DNA of 64,000 bases from Coralloluteibacterium thermophilum (GCF_042654365.1 NZ_JBHSGG010000015.1:42850-106849); one strand, 5' to 3'; numbered from the stretch's first letter, positions 1 to 9,192 are shown. Notes: generated by a model not told the origin, from the letters alone. A program made the numbers and translations.

Positions 1-1553
1 TCCAGTCCTTCCTCACCGACCGCATCGCGCAGAGCATGGACGTCGTCTCGGACGGCGCGGGCGGATTCCGTTGCGTCGACACGTCGAACGGGTGCGTGGC
101 CGCGCCGGTGCTGAGCAGCCAGACGATCGGCGGCATCCTGCCGCAGCAATGGAAGGACTTCGTCTTCATCCCGGTCACGGGCAACACGCTGTACGAAGAG
201 GATACCTTCAACTTCAACGTCGACGGTTCGCTGTTCGAGCTTCCCCATGGCACGGCGGCCGGTGCGTTCGGCATCGAATATCGCCGCGCGAAGATCGACG
301 ACAGCCCCAACATCCACTCGCTCAACGGAAACCTCTACAACCTGACCAGTTCCGCAGCGACGCGGGGCAAGGACTCGGTCTGGGAGGCCTACGGCGAGGT
401 CGAGCTGCCACTGCTGTCGGGTGTGACGGCTGCCGAGGAACTCACCCTCAACGCGTCGGCACGCTACACCGACTACCAGTCGTACGGCTCGGACACCACG
501 TGGAAGATCGGAGGTCTTTGGACGCCGATCCGCTCGGTGTCGCTGCGGGCGTCCTACGGCACTTCGTATCGTGCGCCCGCTCTGTTCGAGCAGTTCCTTG
601 GTGGCACCAGCGGCTTCCTCGCATCGTCGAACGATCCCTGCAACGACTACGGCCAGCGTGATCCGAACTCGCCGCGCTACATCAACTGTGCGTCCGAGGG
701 ACTGCCGGGCGACCATCAGGCCAACACGTCCGTGCGGGTGATCACCCAGGGTGGTGCGGAGACCGGACTCGAGGCGGAGACGTCGGACGCCCTCACCGTC
801 GGCCTGATCCTTCAGCCGGAGTTCCCGGCGGCCTTCGGCGATCTCTCGTTCGCCGTCGACTACTACGACATCGAGGTCGAGAACGGCGTGGCGCGGGCTG
901 GCGCAAGCTACATTCTCAGCCAGTGCTACAACGGCCCCGACTTCGCCAACGATACCGGCTTCTGCCGCATGGTCTCCCGCGACCCCGCGAACAATTCGCT
1001 CACGGTGCTGGACGGCTACGTGAACCTGTCGACGGACAAGGTGCGGGGCCTCGACTTCACTACGCGGTACGTGCGGGACATCGGTCGTGGCCAGTTTCGC
1101 GCCACGGCGCAGGTGACGAAGTTCCTCGAGCAGGCCTCCAAGACTTTTCCGGATGATCCGCTCGTCGACTACAACGGCATGTTGCGCTATCCGAAGATGT
1201 CGGGGCAGCTGGACCTGATGTACCGCATCGACAGCTGGCGCTTCAGGTATGGCCTGGAGTGGGTCGACGGCATGGACAGCTACAGCTACTACCAGGAGAA
1301 CTACCCGACCCTGGACTTCGATCCCGCGACTTCGATGTACAAGATCTACACGCCGAACTACTTCCTCTCGAGCGCGTCGGTGCAGTACACGGGCGACAAG
1401 TGGTCGGTGACGGCGGGCGTCCGCAATCTGTTCGACAAGGAGCCGCCGACGATCTCGCAGGGCGTCTACAACACGGTCGGAAACGCCTTGCTGTACAGCG
1501 GCTACGACTTCTTCGGGCGCAGCTACTTCGTCAACCTGAACAAGTCGTTCTGA
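1..1553 (+). CDS. TonB-dependent receptor, 3' part
   Basis: C-terminal part (about 516 residues) of an outer-membrane TonB-dependent receptor. The frame is open from base 3, so the true start lies upstream of the window; the ATG at 36 is internal. Visible features are alternating amphipathic strands, an extracellular-loop-like stretch with paired cysteines (DPCNDYG ... INCASEG), the conserved barrel segment SYGTSYRAPALFEQ, and a last residue Phe (NLNKSF), as expected for a beta-barrel assembled by BAM. It resembles the two full-length receptors at 37.9-44.7 kb in layout. The substrate cannot be told. A perfect terminator follows directly, and a secreted peptidase lies after that, which would fit peptide uptake (inference). 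Confidence 0.9.
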   Translation, partial: QSFLTDRIAQSMDVVSDGAGGFRCVDTSNGCVAAPVLSSQTIGGILPQQWKDFVFIPVTGNTLYEEDTFNFNVDGSLFELPHGTAAGAFGIEYRRAKIDDSPNIHSLNGNLYNLTSSAATRGKDSVWEAYGEVELPLLSGVTAAEELTLNASARYTDYQSYGSDTTWKIGGLWTPIRSVSLRASYGTSYRAPALFEQFLGGTSGFLASSNDPCNDYGQRDPNSPRYINCASEGLPGDHQANTSVRVITQGGAETGLEAETSDALTVGLILQPEFPAAFGDLSFAVDYYDIEVENGVARAGASYILSQCYNGPDFANDTGFCRMVSRDPANNSLTVLDGYVNLSTDKVRGLDFTTRYVRDIGRGQFRATAQVTKFLEQASKTFPDDPLVDYNGMLRYPKMSGQLDLMYRIDSWRFRYGLEWVDGMDSYSYYQENYPTLDFDPATSMYKIYTPNYFLSSASVQYTGDKWSVTAGVRNLFDKEPPTISQGVYNTVGNALLYSGYDFFGRSYFVNLNKSF

Positions 1554-1566
1554 TCCACTGCCTCAA

Positions 1567-1598
1567 GCCGCCGCCCTTCGGGGCGGCGGCTTTTCTTT
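1567..1598 (+). terminator. Rho-independent terminator of the receptor gene
   Basis: A perfect 10-bp GC stem (1567-1576 with 1581-1590) closed by a TTCG tetraloop, followed by TTTTCTTT. It lies 14 bases after the receptor stop codon and separates the receptor from the peptidase gene. Confidence 0.9.
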
Positions 1599-1613
1599 AT
1601 GGGAAGGGGACCC

Positions 1614-3659
1614 ATGAAATACCTTCGAATACTCGTGGCGGCGCTCGCGGCGCTGGCGTCTCCGCTCTTTGCGCAGAGCGTCGAAATGCCGAGCGAGCCC
1701 GCGGTCGGCGCTTTCGCCGCTTTTCCTGCATTGAGCAGTCTCTCGGTATCTCCCGCGGGCACCCATATCGCCGGGCTCCGTGCCATCGGCGAAGAGCGAC
1801 AGATTGTGGTGTGGCGGACAGACGCACTGCACGAGGCGCCGATCGTGATCGGCAGCGACCGGATGAAGTTCGAGTCCGTTGCCTTCATCAAGGAGGGCCT
1901 GCTGGCGGTGTCCCTCTGGCAACCCTACGATCTCAGGGCCGATCGCGTCACGAAGACCTTCATCAGCAAGTTCTTCATCACCGACATCGAAGGACGGCAA
2001 TGGAAGGAGCCGTTGATCCAGCAGCGTGCGATGAGCCGCAGCCAGGAGCTGGAGCAGGCGCTCTCGAACGCATCGGTGCTGGACGTCCTGCCGAACGATC
2101 CCGACCACGTCCTGGTCGTGAGCGGCTCCGGCAGCAATTCCGGCGACGTCTATCGCGTCAACATCCGCAACTACACCGCCAGGCGTATCCAGAGGACGGA
2201 CCAGCGGGTCGCCGGCTACATCACCGATCTGGAGGGAGAGCTGCGTGCGCGGCTTCGCACCGATCTCGACGGTACGGGCGCCTTCGTGGCGACCGAGTTC
2301 CGCAACGTCGCCACCGATCGCTGGGAGGAGCACTTCCGCTCGTACGTGAAAGACCGGGATATCAACGAGGTGCTCGGCTTCTCGGCGGATCCCAACATCG
2401 CCTTCGTCCGGAGCAATGTCGGCCGCGACAAGAGCGCGATCTACGAGTACGACGTTGCGGCAAGGCGTCGTGGAGAGCTGCTCTTCGAAAGCAGCGCGTT
2501 CGACGCTGGGAATGTCCTCGTCAACCGGATCCGCGACCGGCGCCAGATCGCCTTCGGCGAGGTCATGGGCCTGTCCTACGCCGGACCGCGCGGCGAAGAC
2601 GTCGTTTGGACGGCGCCGTTCATGCGTGCCCTCGATGCCGGCGTTCGCGATGCCCTCGGAATCCAGCAGGATCCGGTGCGGATCGTGGATCCGTCGACGG
2701 GGCAGGAGACCGAAGTTCCCTACGACACCGCGGTGAGCTACAGGATCACGGGGGCCAGTAACGACATGCGCGTCGTCCTGCTCAGCGTGTCCGGACCGAG
2801 TCAGCCACCGCGGCATTACATGCTGCGGGACGGGCAGCTTTCCCTGCTGGCCGACACGTTCCCTCAGCTCGACCCCGCAGTGCTGGGGCATACACGACTG
2901 GTCTACTACAAGGCGCGCGACGGCCTGGACATCCCGGCCTTCCTCACGACGCCGAGTCGGGAGGACTGCGGCGCCGGTCCGTGGCCTGGGGTTGTCCATC
3001 CGCACGGCGGGCCGTGGTCCCGGGACAACATGGACTTCGACGGCTCGATGTGGGTGCCCCTCATGGTCTCCCGCTGTATCGCTGTCCTGCGCCCGCAGTT
3101 CCGGGGATCCGCGGGCTGGGGGCGGGCGCTCTGGTTGGCCGGTGACGCCGAGTGGGGAAAGAAGATGCAGGACGACAAGGACGACGGAGCGCAGTGGATG
3201 ATCGACCAAGGCATCGCCACCCCCGGTCGTATCGCGATGTTCGGCTATTCGTACGGCGGCTACGCATCCTTCGTCGCGTCGATACGTCCGGCCGGCATCT
3301 ACAAGTGCGCCATCGCAGGAGCAGGCGTTTCGGACATCAGGAGGATCTGGGCGCGCTTCTATACCAATCCGTTCTTCCGGCAGGCGCAGGCGCATACCGT
3401 GGATGGGCTCAACCCCGTCGATCACGCTGCAGAGATACGGATTCCGCTGATGGTGTATCACGGCGACCGCGATGTCGTCGTTCCCCCGGAACAGTCTGAC
3501 TGGTTCGTCAGCAGGGCACGGAATGCCGAGCATGCCGTGGACCATCATCTGATTGCGGACTACGCCCATGGTCCGGCGTGGACGCGGGCGACGATGGCGG
3601 AGCAGCTGGGGCTGATCGACACCTACCTGCGCAATGGGTGCGGCGGAAGCGGTCTCTGA
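1614..3659 (+). CDS. Secreted S9 family peptidase (prolyl oligopeptidase fold)
   Basis: Serine peptidase of 681 residues with a beta-propeller N-terminal part and a C-terminal alpha/beta-hydrolase domain, of the dipeptidyl/acylaminoacyl peptidase type. The start at 1614 is chosen because GGGAAGGGGA sits just upstream and the product begins with a clean signal peptide (MKYLRILVAALAALASPLFA), pointing to export. The nucleophile Ser546 is in FGYSYGGY. The likely catalytic Asp620 is in YHGDRDVVVP and His652 in DYAHGP. The family removes short peptides from oligopeptides. Next to a TonB receptor this suggests periplasmic processing of imported peptides (inference). Longer open frames on the opposite strand here are GC-rich shadows. 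Confidence 0.93.
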   Translation: MKYLRILVAALAALASPLFAQSVEMPSEPAVGAFAAFPALSSLSVSPAGTHIAGLRAIGEERQIVVWRTDALHEAPIVIGSDRMKFESVAFIKEGLLAVSLWQPYDLRADRVTKTFISKFFITDIEGRQWKEPLIQQRAMSRSQELEQALSNASVLDVLPNDPDHVLVVSGSGSNSGDVYRVNIRNYTARRIQRTDQRVAGYITDLEGELRARLRTDLDGTGAFVATEFRNVATDRWEEHFRSYVKDRDINEVLGFSADPNIAFVRSNVGRDKSAIYEYDVAARRRGELLFESSAFDAGNVLVNRIRDRRQIAFGEVMGLSYAGPRGEDVVWTAPFMRALDAGVRDALGIQQDPVRIVDPSTGQETEVPYDTAVSYRITGASNDMRVVLLSVSGPSQPPRHYMLRDGQLSLLADTFPQLDPAVLGHTRLVYYKARDGLDIPAFLTTPSREDCGAGPWPGVVHPHGGPWSRDNMDFDGSMWVPLMVSRCIAVLRPQFRGSAGWGRALWLAGDAEWGKKMQDDKDDGAQWMIDQGIATPGRIAMFGYSYGGYASFVASIRPAGIYKCAIAGAGVSDIRRIWARFYTNPFFRQAQAHTVDGLNPVDHAAEIRIPLMVYHGDRDVVVPPEQSDWFVSRARNAEHAVDHHLIADYAHGPAWTRATMAEQLGLIDTYLRNGCGGSGL

Positions 3660-3820
3660 CCGTGAAGCGGCTTCGGGGCGCCCGCGCCAGCCTGAGCCAG
3701 GCGGGCCAACCCCGTGCTCGCTGATGTGCGCCTGCGGACCGGCCAGCCTTCGTGGCATCGCTGGCGCAGCCGACGTCCGCGCATCCGCGGCACGACCCCG
3801 ATCTTCGGCAGCCGCAACGA

Positions 3821-3844
3821 CGAGGGCCGCTTTCGCGGCCCTCG
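3821..3844 (-). terminator. Likely terminator downstream of metK
   Basis: A 10-bp perfect stem (CGAGGGCCGC, 3821-3830, with 3835-3844) and a 4-base loop, 26 bases past the metK stop on the minus strand. The U-tract is poor, so it may act weakly or in both directions. The 160 bases between it and the S9 peptidase stop show nothing else recognisable. Confidence 0.5.
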
Positions 3845-3869
3845 TGGCGTTCCGGCGGTGGCCGGGAAC

Positions 3870-5084
3870 TTACTTCTTCAGGCCGGCGGCCTGGCGCAGC
3901 TCGGCGGCCTTGTCGGCCTTCTCCCACGAGAACGCCGTGGCGGTGCGGCTGTTGCCGGCGGCGTCGGTGTAGGCGACCTCCTGCGGCTTGCGGCCGAAGT
4001 GGCCGTAGGCGGCGGTGCGCTGGTAGATGGGATGCACCAGGTCGAGCATCTGGATGATGCCGTAGGGGCGCAGGTCGAAGTGGCGGCGGATCAGCTTCTC
4101 GATCTTGCCGTCCTCGATCTTGCCGGTGCCGAAGGTGGTCACCGAGATCGAGGTCGGCTCGGCCACGCCGATGGCGTAGGACACCTGCACCTCGCAGCGG
4201 TCGGCGAGGCCGGCGGCCACGACGTTCTTGGCGACGTAGCGCGCGGCATAGGCGGCGGAGCGGTCGACCTTGGACGGGTCCTTGCCCGAGAACGCGCCGC
4301 CGCCGTGGCGGGCCCAGCCGCCGTAGGTGTCGACGATGATCTTGCGCCCGGTCAGGCCGCAGTCGCCCACCGGCCCGCCGATGATGAACTTGCCGGTCGG
4401 GTTGATGTGGAACTTGGTGCCCTTGTGCAGCCACTTCGCCGGCAGCACCGGCTTGATGATCTCCTCGCGGACGGCCTCGATGAGGTCCTTCTGCTTGATG
4501 CCCGGGTCGTGCTGGGTCGAGAGCACGATGGCGTCGATGCCGCTCACCTTGCCGTCCTCGTAGCGCAGGGTGACCTGCGACTTCGCGTCCGGGCGCAGCC
4601 AGGGGAGGGGGGAGTTCTTCTTCTTGCGGACCTTGGCCTGCTGCTCGACCAGACGGTGCGAGTAGTGGATGGCCGCCGGCATGAAGTCGGCCGTCTCGTT
4701 GGTGGCGTAGCCGAACATCAGGCCCTGGTCGCCGGCGCCCTGCTCCTCGGGCTTCTTGCGGTCCACGCCCTGGTTGATGTCGGGGGACTGCTTGCCGATG
4801 AGGTTGAGCACGCCGCAGGTCTCGCCGTCGAAGCCGACGGTCGAGGAGTCGTAGCCGATGTCGAGGATGACCTTGCGGGTCAGCGCTTCCAGGTCCACCC
4901 ATGCGGTGGTGCTGATCTCGCCGGCGATGATGGCCACGCCGGTCTTCACCAGCGTCTCGCAGGCGACGCGGGCGCGCGGGTCCTGGGCCAGGATGGCGTC
5001 GAGGACGGCGTCCGAGATCTGGTCGGCGATCTTGTCGGGATGGCCTTCGGAGACGGATTCGGAAGTGAAGAGGTAGCTGCTCAT
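3870..5084 (-). CDS. metK: S-adenosylmethionine synthetase
   Basis: Methionine adenosyltransferase (404 residues; about 384 in E. coli) makes S-adenosylmethionine from ATP and methionine in the cytoplasm. The family signatures are all present: SEGHPDKIADQISDA with the ATP-contacting His15/Asp17/Lys18, GAGDQG at 116-121, and GGGAFSGKDPSKVDRSAAY in the C-terminal half. The extra length comes partly from an insertion around RKKKNSPLPWLRPDAKS and the tail. It stands alone on the minus strand, with a structured leader upstream and a hairpin terminator downstream. Confidence 0.98.
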   Translation of the reverse strand: MSSYLFTSESVSEGHPDKIADQISDAVLDAILAQDPRARVACETLVKTGVAIIAGEISTTAWVDLEALTRKVILDIGYDSSTVGFDGETCGVLNLIGKQSPDINQGVDRKKPEEQGAGDQGLMFGYATNETADFMPAAIHYSHRLVEQQAKVRKKKNSPLPWLRPDAKSQVTLRYEDGKVSGIDAIVLSTQHDPGIKQKDLIEAVREEIIKPVLPAKWLHKGTKFHINPTGKFIIGGPVGDCGLTGRKIIVDTYGGWARHGGGAFSGKDPSKVDRSAAYAARYVAKNVVAAGLADRCEVQVSYAIGVAEPTSISVTTFGTGKIEDGKIEKLIRRHFDLRPYGIIQMLDLVHPIYQRTAAYGHFGRKPQEVAYTDAAGNSRTATAFSWEKADKAAELRQAAGLKK

Positions 5085-5181
5085 CGGTGTCGGCCTGCTC
5101 CCGCGAGGGTGGAGGATGGGGCGCTTTCGCGCGTTTCATCCCTCGATTCGGATGGAGGGATTTTTGGGGCCGCGTAGCATA
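5085..5181 (-). promoter_or_regulatory. metK promoter and structured 5' leader
   Basis: Reading the minus strand, a -10-like TATGCT lies at 5181-5176 with no good -35. The leader then holds hairpin 1 (TCCCTC at 5160-5155 with GAGGGA at 5144-5139) and hairpin 2 (GGATG at 5141-5137 with CATCC at 5118-5114, enclosing a GCGC-GAAA-GCGC stem-loop). The two share bases 5139-5141 and so cannot form fully together. I do not recognise a known SAM or SAH riboswitch consensus. Control by alternative folding is an inference. Confidence 0.45.
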
Positions 5182-5289
5182 CACGGCCGATTCCGAGTAT
5201 GCACCGCGCCCGTTCAGCCTTCATGCGCTTCGCGCCGCCGTGGCGCCCGGTCCGTTCCGATGGGCATCCGGGACGGCGAGGAGCGGACG

Positions 5290-6192
5290 GTGGCGCGGAT
5301 GGAGGAGGCACGGCAGGCGGGCGGGGCGGAGGTGTTCTCCGGGGTCGCGTGCGAGCTGGGCGAGGGGCCGCACGCCAGCCCGCCGCTCGGGCGGCTGTTC
5401 TGGTTCGACATCCTCGGCCGGCGCCTGCACGAGCAGGGGTTCGACGGGGGCGGCGCGCGCAGCCACGCGCTGCCGTTCATGGCCTCGGCGATGGCGACCG
5501 TGGACGCCGACCGGCAACTGCTCGCGGCCGAGGACGGGCTCTACCTCCGCGAGGTCGCCGACGGGCGCCTGACCCTGCACCGGCCGCTGGAGGCCGACCG
5601 CCCGGACACCCGCAGCAACGACGCCCGCACCCATCCCAGCGGCGCGTTCTGGGTCAGCACCATCGGCCGCGACGCCGAACCCGGCAGGGCCGCGGTCTAC
5701 TGGTACCGCGCCGGCGAGCTGCGCCGGCTCTATGCGGGCCTGACGATCCCCAACGCCATCGCCTTCTCCGCCGACGGCGGCACCGGCTATCTCGCAGACG
5801 GCGGCGAGGGCACGATCTGGCGCATTCCGCTGGATCCCGCGACCGGCCTGCCCAGCGGCGACCGCCGCCTCTTCCATCGCGCAGGGGGCGACGACGGCGC
5901 GCCCGACGGGGCCGTGGTGGACGCCGACGGCCTGCTCTGGAACGCCCGTTACGGGGCCGGCCGCATCGACGCCTTCGACGGCGAGGGCCGGCGGGTGCGC
6001 AGCGTGGCGCTGCCCGCCCGCCAGGCGACCTGTCCCGCGTTCGCGGGCGCGGACGCCGGGATGCTGGTCGCGACCACGGCCTGGCAGGGCATGGATGCCG
6101 CCGCCCGCGCCGCGGAACCGGCCGCGGGCATGACGTTCCGTCTGCCGTTCCGGGTGCGCGGCCGTTTCGATCCGCCGGTCCGCATCGCTTGA
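5290..6192 (+). CDS. SMP-30/gluconolactonase/LRE family protein
   Basis: Six-bladed beta-propeller lactonase-like protein, about 300 residues, of the family that hydrolyses sugar lactones with a bound divalent metal. Visible are the N-terminal LGEGP (metal-ligand Glu25), WFDILGRRLH, RSNDARTHPSGAFW, TIPNAIAFSADG and PDGAVVDADGLLW, which supply the usual Asn and Asp ligands. A GTG start at 5290 is preferred because GAGGAG lies 7 bases upstream. ATG codons at 5260 and 5299 are in frame, but 5260 has no ribosome site. It is divergent from metK. LGEGP is followed by HAS where the family usually has a Trp. The substrate is unknown; arabinono-, glucono- or another sugar lactone is possible. Confidence 0.85.
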   Translation: MARMEEARQAGGAEVFSGVACELGEGPHASPPLGRLFWFDILGRRLHEQGFDGGGARSHALPFMASAMATVDADRQLLAAEDGLYLREVADGRLTLHRPLEADRPDTRSNDARTHPSGAFWVSTIGRDAEPGRAAVYWYRAGELRRLYAGLTIPNAIAFSADGGTGYLADGGEGTIWRIPLDPATGLPSGDRRLFHRAGGDDGAPDGAVVDADGLLWNARYGAGRIDAFDGEGRRVRSVALPARQATCPAFAGADAGMLVATTAWQGMDAAARAAEPAAGMTFRLPFRVRGRFDPPVRIA

Positions 6193-6282
6193 CGGCGCTG
6201 TCACGCGGCTGACGCGGGCGCGAAACGCGGTTGTCGCCCACGCCGCGCACGCTGCGCGCAGTCCGCAGCACGGCGTCGCCGC

Positions 6283-8163
6283 ATGCTCAAGCTCGAACAG
6301 CGTCTGCAGGCCCGCTACCCGCACTGGTTCCAGGGGCGCCGCGCCCGCGTCGCCCGCCCGCTGCTGCGCACGCTCGGCCGCTGGTCGCGGTTCGACGCGC
6401 TCGACGCCTTCCTCGCGACCAGCACGCACCTGAGCGGCTTCGCCTTCGTCGAGGCGGCGCTTGAGTTCCTGCAGGCGGACTACCGCATCGATGCCGAGGA
6501 CCTCGCCCGCATCCCGGCGAGCGGCCGCCTGCTGATCGTCGCCAACCATCCCTCGGGCGCGCTCGACGCGCTGGCCCTGCTCCACGCCGTGGGACGGGTC
6601 CGGCGCGACGTGCGCATCGTCGCCAACGACGTGCTGTCGGTGCTCGACAATCTCTCGGAGCTGCTGCTGCCGGTGCGCATCCTCGGCGGCAGGCCGGCAC
6701 CGGGCAGCCTGCGCGCGATCGAGGCGGCCCTGGAGAACGAGGGCTGCGTCATCGTCTTCCCGGCGGGCGAAGTGGCCCGCCTCGGCTGGCGCGGCGTCAC
6801 CGACGGCCGCTGGCGCCGCGGCTTCCTGCGCTTCGCCCAGGGCACCGGTGCGCCGGTGCTGCCGATCCGCATCGCCGCGCGCAACTCGGCGCTGTTCTAC
6901 GGTGCGTCCACGCTCTACCGCCCGGCCGGCACCGCCCTGCTGGCGCGCGAGATGTTCGCGCGGCGCGGCAAGCCCATCGCCCTGCACGTGGGCGAGCCCT
7001 GCAGCGTGCCTGCCGGTGTCGAGGCGGCCCAGGCCCTGCGGACGCTGCGCCGTGCGCTGGACCGCACCGGCCGCGCGCCGCGGCGCAGTGTCGCCGCGCC
7101 GCAGCCGCTCGCTCCCGAGGTGCCCGCGGGGCAGGTCGCCGCGGCGGTCGCGCCGCTGACCCTGCTCGGCCGCACGCACGACGGCAAGGAGATCCGCCTG
7201 GGTCGGCTCGCCATGGACTCCGTGCTGCTGCACGAGATCGGTCGCCTGCGCGAGCTGACCTTCCGCGCGGTGGGCGAGGGCACGGGGCGCCCGCGCGACA
7301 TCGACGCCTACGACGCCTGGTACGAGCACATCGTGCTCTGGGATGCGCAGGCCGCGCGCATCGCCGGTGCCTACCGCATCGCGCGCGGTGCCGAGGTGCT
7401 GGCCCGCAAGGGGCTGCCGGGGTTCTATACGGCGTCGCTGTTCGACTACGCCGACAGCATGATCCCGCGCATCGCCGCCGGCATGGAGCTGGGCCGCAGC
7501 TTCGTGGTGCCGGACTACTGGGGCAGCCGCAGCATCGACTACCTGTGGCAGGGCATCGGCGCCTACCTCGTGCGGAACCCGGGCGTGCGCTACCTGTTCG
7601 GCCCGGTGTCGATGAGCGCGGCGACGCCGGTGGATGCGCGCGAGCAGATCGTCGCCTACTACGCGCGCTTCCACGGCGACGCCGCGCCCCGCGCGCGGGC
7701 GCGACGGCCCTTCGTGTTCCGCGGCGCGGCCCCGGCCTTCGACGCCCTGGACGCACAGGCCGCCTTCGCGCTGCTGCGCGAGAACCTCGCCGCGCAGGGC
7801 GCGACCCTGCCGATGCTCTACCGCCAGTACACGGAACTCTGCGAGCCGGGCGGCGCGCGCTTCCTGGCGTTCGGCGTCGATCCGGACTTCTGCGACTCGG
7901 TGGACGGCCTGATCGAGGTCGATCTCGAACGCCTGCGCCCCGCGAAGCGGGCGCGCTACCTCGGGAGCGCGGGCGACGGAACGCACGCGGGCTGCGACGA
8001 AGCCCGTGCGGCCCCTGTTCCCGCCGACGCCCGGCCTGCAGTCCCGCTGCAGCGCGGCGACGCGCCGGAAATCGGGTCCTGCGCCGCCGACGCTGCGGCC
8101 CGAAGGTCCCCCCCGCCCACGCTCCCAGGCCACCCGGCCGACAGCACGGAGGCCACGGCATGA
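6283..8163 (+). CDS. Two-domain acyltransferase, OlsF-like (PlsC-type + GNAT/OlsB-type)
   Basis: A 626-residue fusion. The N-terminal third is a lysophospholipid acyltransferase (PlsC/OlsA-like) domain with NHPSGALD (His89 of an HX5D motif, common in the OlsA/hemolysin-like branch) and FPAGE at about 159-163. The middle and C-terminal part (about 320-520) looks like the OlsB/hemolysin N-acyltransferase GNAT domain (LRELTFRAVGEGTGRPRDID, YDAWYEHIVLWD, GFYTASLFDY, GRSFV). This domain order matches OlsF, the bifunctional ornithine-lipid synthase, so it may make a phosphate-free aminolipid (inference). The last ~80 residues are low-complexity, rich in Ala, Arg and Pro. It overlaps the next gene by ATGA. 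Confidence 0.85.
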   Translation: MLKLEQRLQARYPHWFQGRRARVARPLLRTLGRWSRFDALDAFLATSTHLSGFAFVEAALEFLQADYRIDAEDLARIPASGRLLIVANHPSGALDALALLHAVGRVRRDVRIVANDVLSVLDNLSELLLPVRILGGRPAPGSLRAIEAALENEGCVIVFPAGEVARLGWRGVTDGRWRRGFLRFAQGTGAPVLPIRIAARNSALFYGASTLYRPAGTALLAREMFARRGKPIALHVGEPCSVPAGVEAAQALRTLRRALDRTGRAPRRSVAAPQPLAPEVPAGQVAAAVAPLTLLGRTHDGKEIRLGRLAMDSVLLHEIGRLRELTFRAVGEGTGRPRDIDAYDAWYEHIVLWDAQAARIAGAYRIARGAEVLARKGLPGFYTASLFDYADSMIPRIAAGMELGRSFVVPDYWGSRSIDYLWQGIGAYLVRNPGVRYLFGPVSMSAATPVDAREQIVAYYARFHGDAAPRARARRPFVFRGAAPAFDALDAQAAFALLRENLAAQGATLPMLYRQYTELCEPGGARFLAFGVDPDFCDSVDGLIEVDLERLRPAKRARYLGSAGDGTHAGCDEARAAPVPADARPAVPLQRGDAPEIGSCAADAAARRSPPPTLPGHPADSTEATA

Positions 8164-8978
8164 GCGCACCCCTCACCCTGCCGCCGCGTCGCCGCGCGGT
8201 GTTCGTCTCGGACTTCCACCTCGGCTCGCGCCACTGCCATGCGGCCGAACTCGCCGACTTCCTCGGCGGGCTGCGCTGCGACCGGCTGTACCTCGTCGGC
8301 GACATCGTCGACCTGTGGTGGATGTCGGAGCGTCGTGCGGCCTGGGGCCAGGATGCGCAGCGCGTGGTCGAGGCCCTGCACGCGCTCTCGCGCGCCGGCA
8401 CCGAGCTGATCTACGTCCCCGGCAACCACGACCGCGCGATGCGCCGCTTCTGCGGGCTCGTGCTGCCGCGCATGCAGGTGCGCAGGCGCACCATCCACAC
8501 CACCGTGGACGGCCGGCGCCTGCTGGTGATCCACGGCGACGACTACGACGGCCAGACCCAGTTCGGCGGCCTCCAGGAGCGCTTCGGCGACTGGCTGTAC
8601 GAGCGCATCCTCGAGGCCAACCGCCGGGTCAACGCGCTGCGCCGCCGGCTGGGCCTGCGCTACTGGTCGCTGGCCGACTTCCTCAAGCGCCGCAGCGGCG
8701 CGGCGGAGCGCTACATCGCGCGCTTCCAGCAGGCCGGCCTGGACGACGCGCGCCGGCGCGGGCTCGACGGCGTGGTGTGCGGCCACATCCACCGCGCCGG
8801 CCTGTTCGAGGACGATGGCCTGGTCTACGCCAACGACGGCGACTGGGTGGAGTCGCTGACCGCGCTCGCCGAAGAGCCCGACGGCACCCTGGTGCTGATG
8901 GGCCACCACGGCGACGTGCGCGCGACGCTGGCACCGCGTCCGGACGCCGCGCCGCCGGCGCTCGCCGAGGTCGCCTGA
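8160..8978 (+). CDS. UDP-2,3-diacylglucosamine diphosphatase-like metallophosphoesterase
   Basis: Calcineurin-like metallophosphoesterase of 272 residues from the COG2908 (LpxH-related) group. The dinuclear metal ligands are visible: Asp18/His20 in SDFHLGS, Asp48 in VGDIVD, Asn89/His90 in PGNHD, and later IHGDDYD and GHIHRAG. The start overlaps the preceding acyltransferase stop (ATGA), so the two are translationally coupled. True LpxH is about 240 residues and cleaves UDP-diacylglucosamine in lipid A synthesis. This larger branch often accompanies lipid or glycosyltransferase genes, so a role in envelope lipid metabolism with its partner is likely, though the exact substrate is open. Confidence 0.85.
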   Translation: MSAPLTLPPRRRAVFVSDFHLGSRHCHAAELADFLGGLRCDRLYLVGDIVDLWWMSERRAAWGQDAQRVVEALHALSRAGTELIYVPGNHDRAMRRFCGLVLPRMQVRRRTIHTTVDGRRLLVIHGDDYDGQTQFGGLQERFGDWLYERILEANRRVNALRRRLGLRYWSLADFLKRRSGAAERYIARFQQAGLDDARRRGLDGVVCGHIHRAGLFEDDGLVYANDGDWVESLTALAEEPDGTLVLMGHHGDVRATLAPRPDAAPPALAEVA

Positions 8979-9192
8979 ACGCGCCGGCACGGGCCGGCGC
9001 CGGGATGGACGCGCGATGCCATGCCAGGGCGTCCTGCGCCGCTTTCCTGCGCCTGAGCCCAGGGCGGCATGGCGCCGCGGCGCCGACGGTCCGCGCGTCC
9101 CGTCCCGGAGGGCAGGAGGCACGCCGGGCCGGCACACCCCGTTCCATCGCCGCCAGGCGCGGTGGCCTTGACGCGCCGGGTAGCATTCCGCG

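Noticed and set aside
1563..3758. 731-codon open frame on the minus strand opposite the S9 peptidase
   Set aside because: It is the high-GC shadow of a gene with full catalytic motifs; the translation is Arg/His-rich with no domain.
5085..5181. Known SAM-I, SAM-II or SAH riboswitch in the metK leader
   Set aside because: The hairpins do not match the consensus sequences I can recall, so only a structured leader is claimed.
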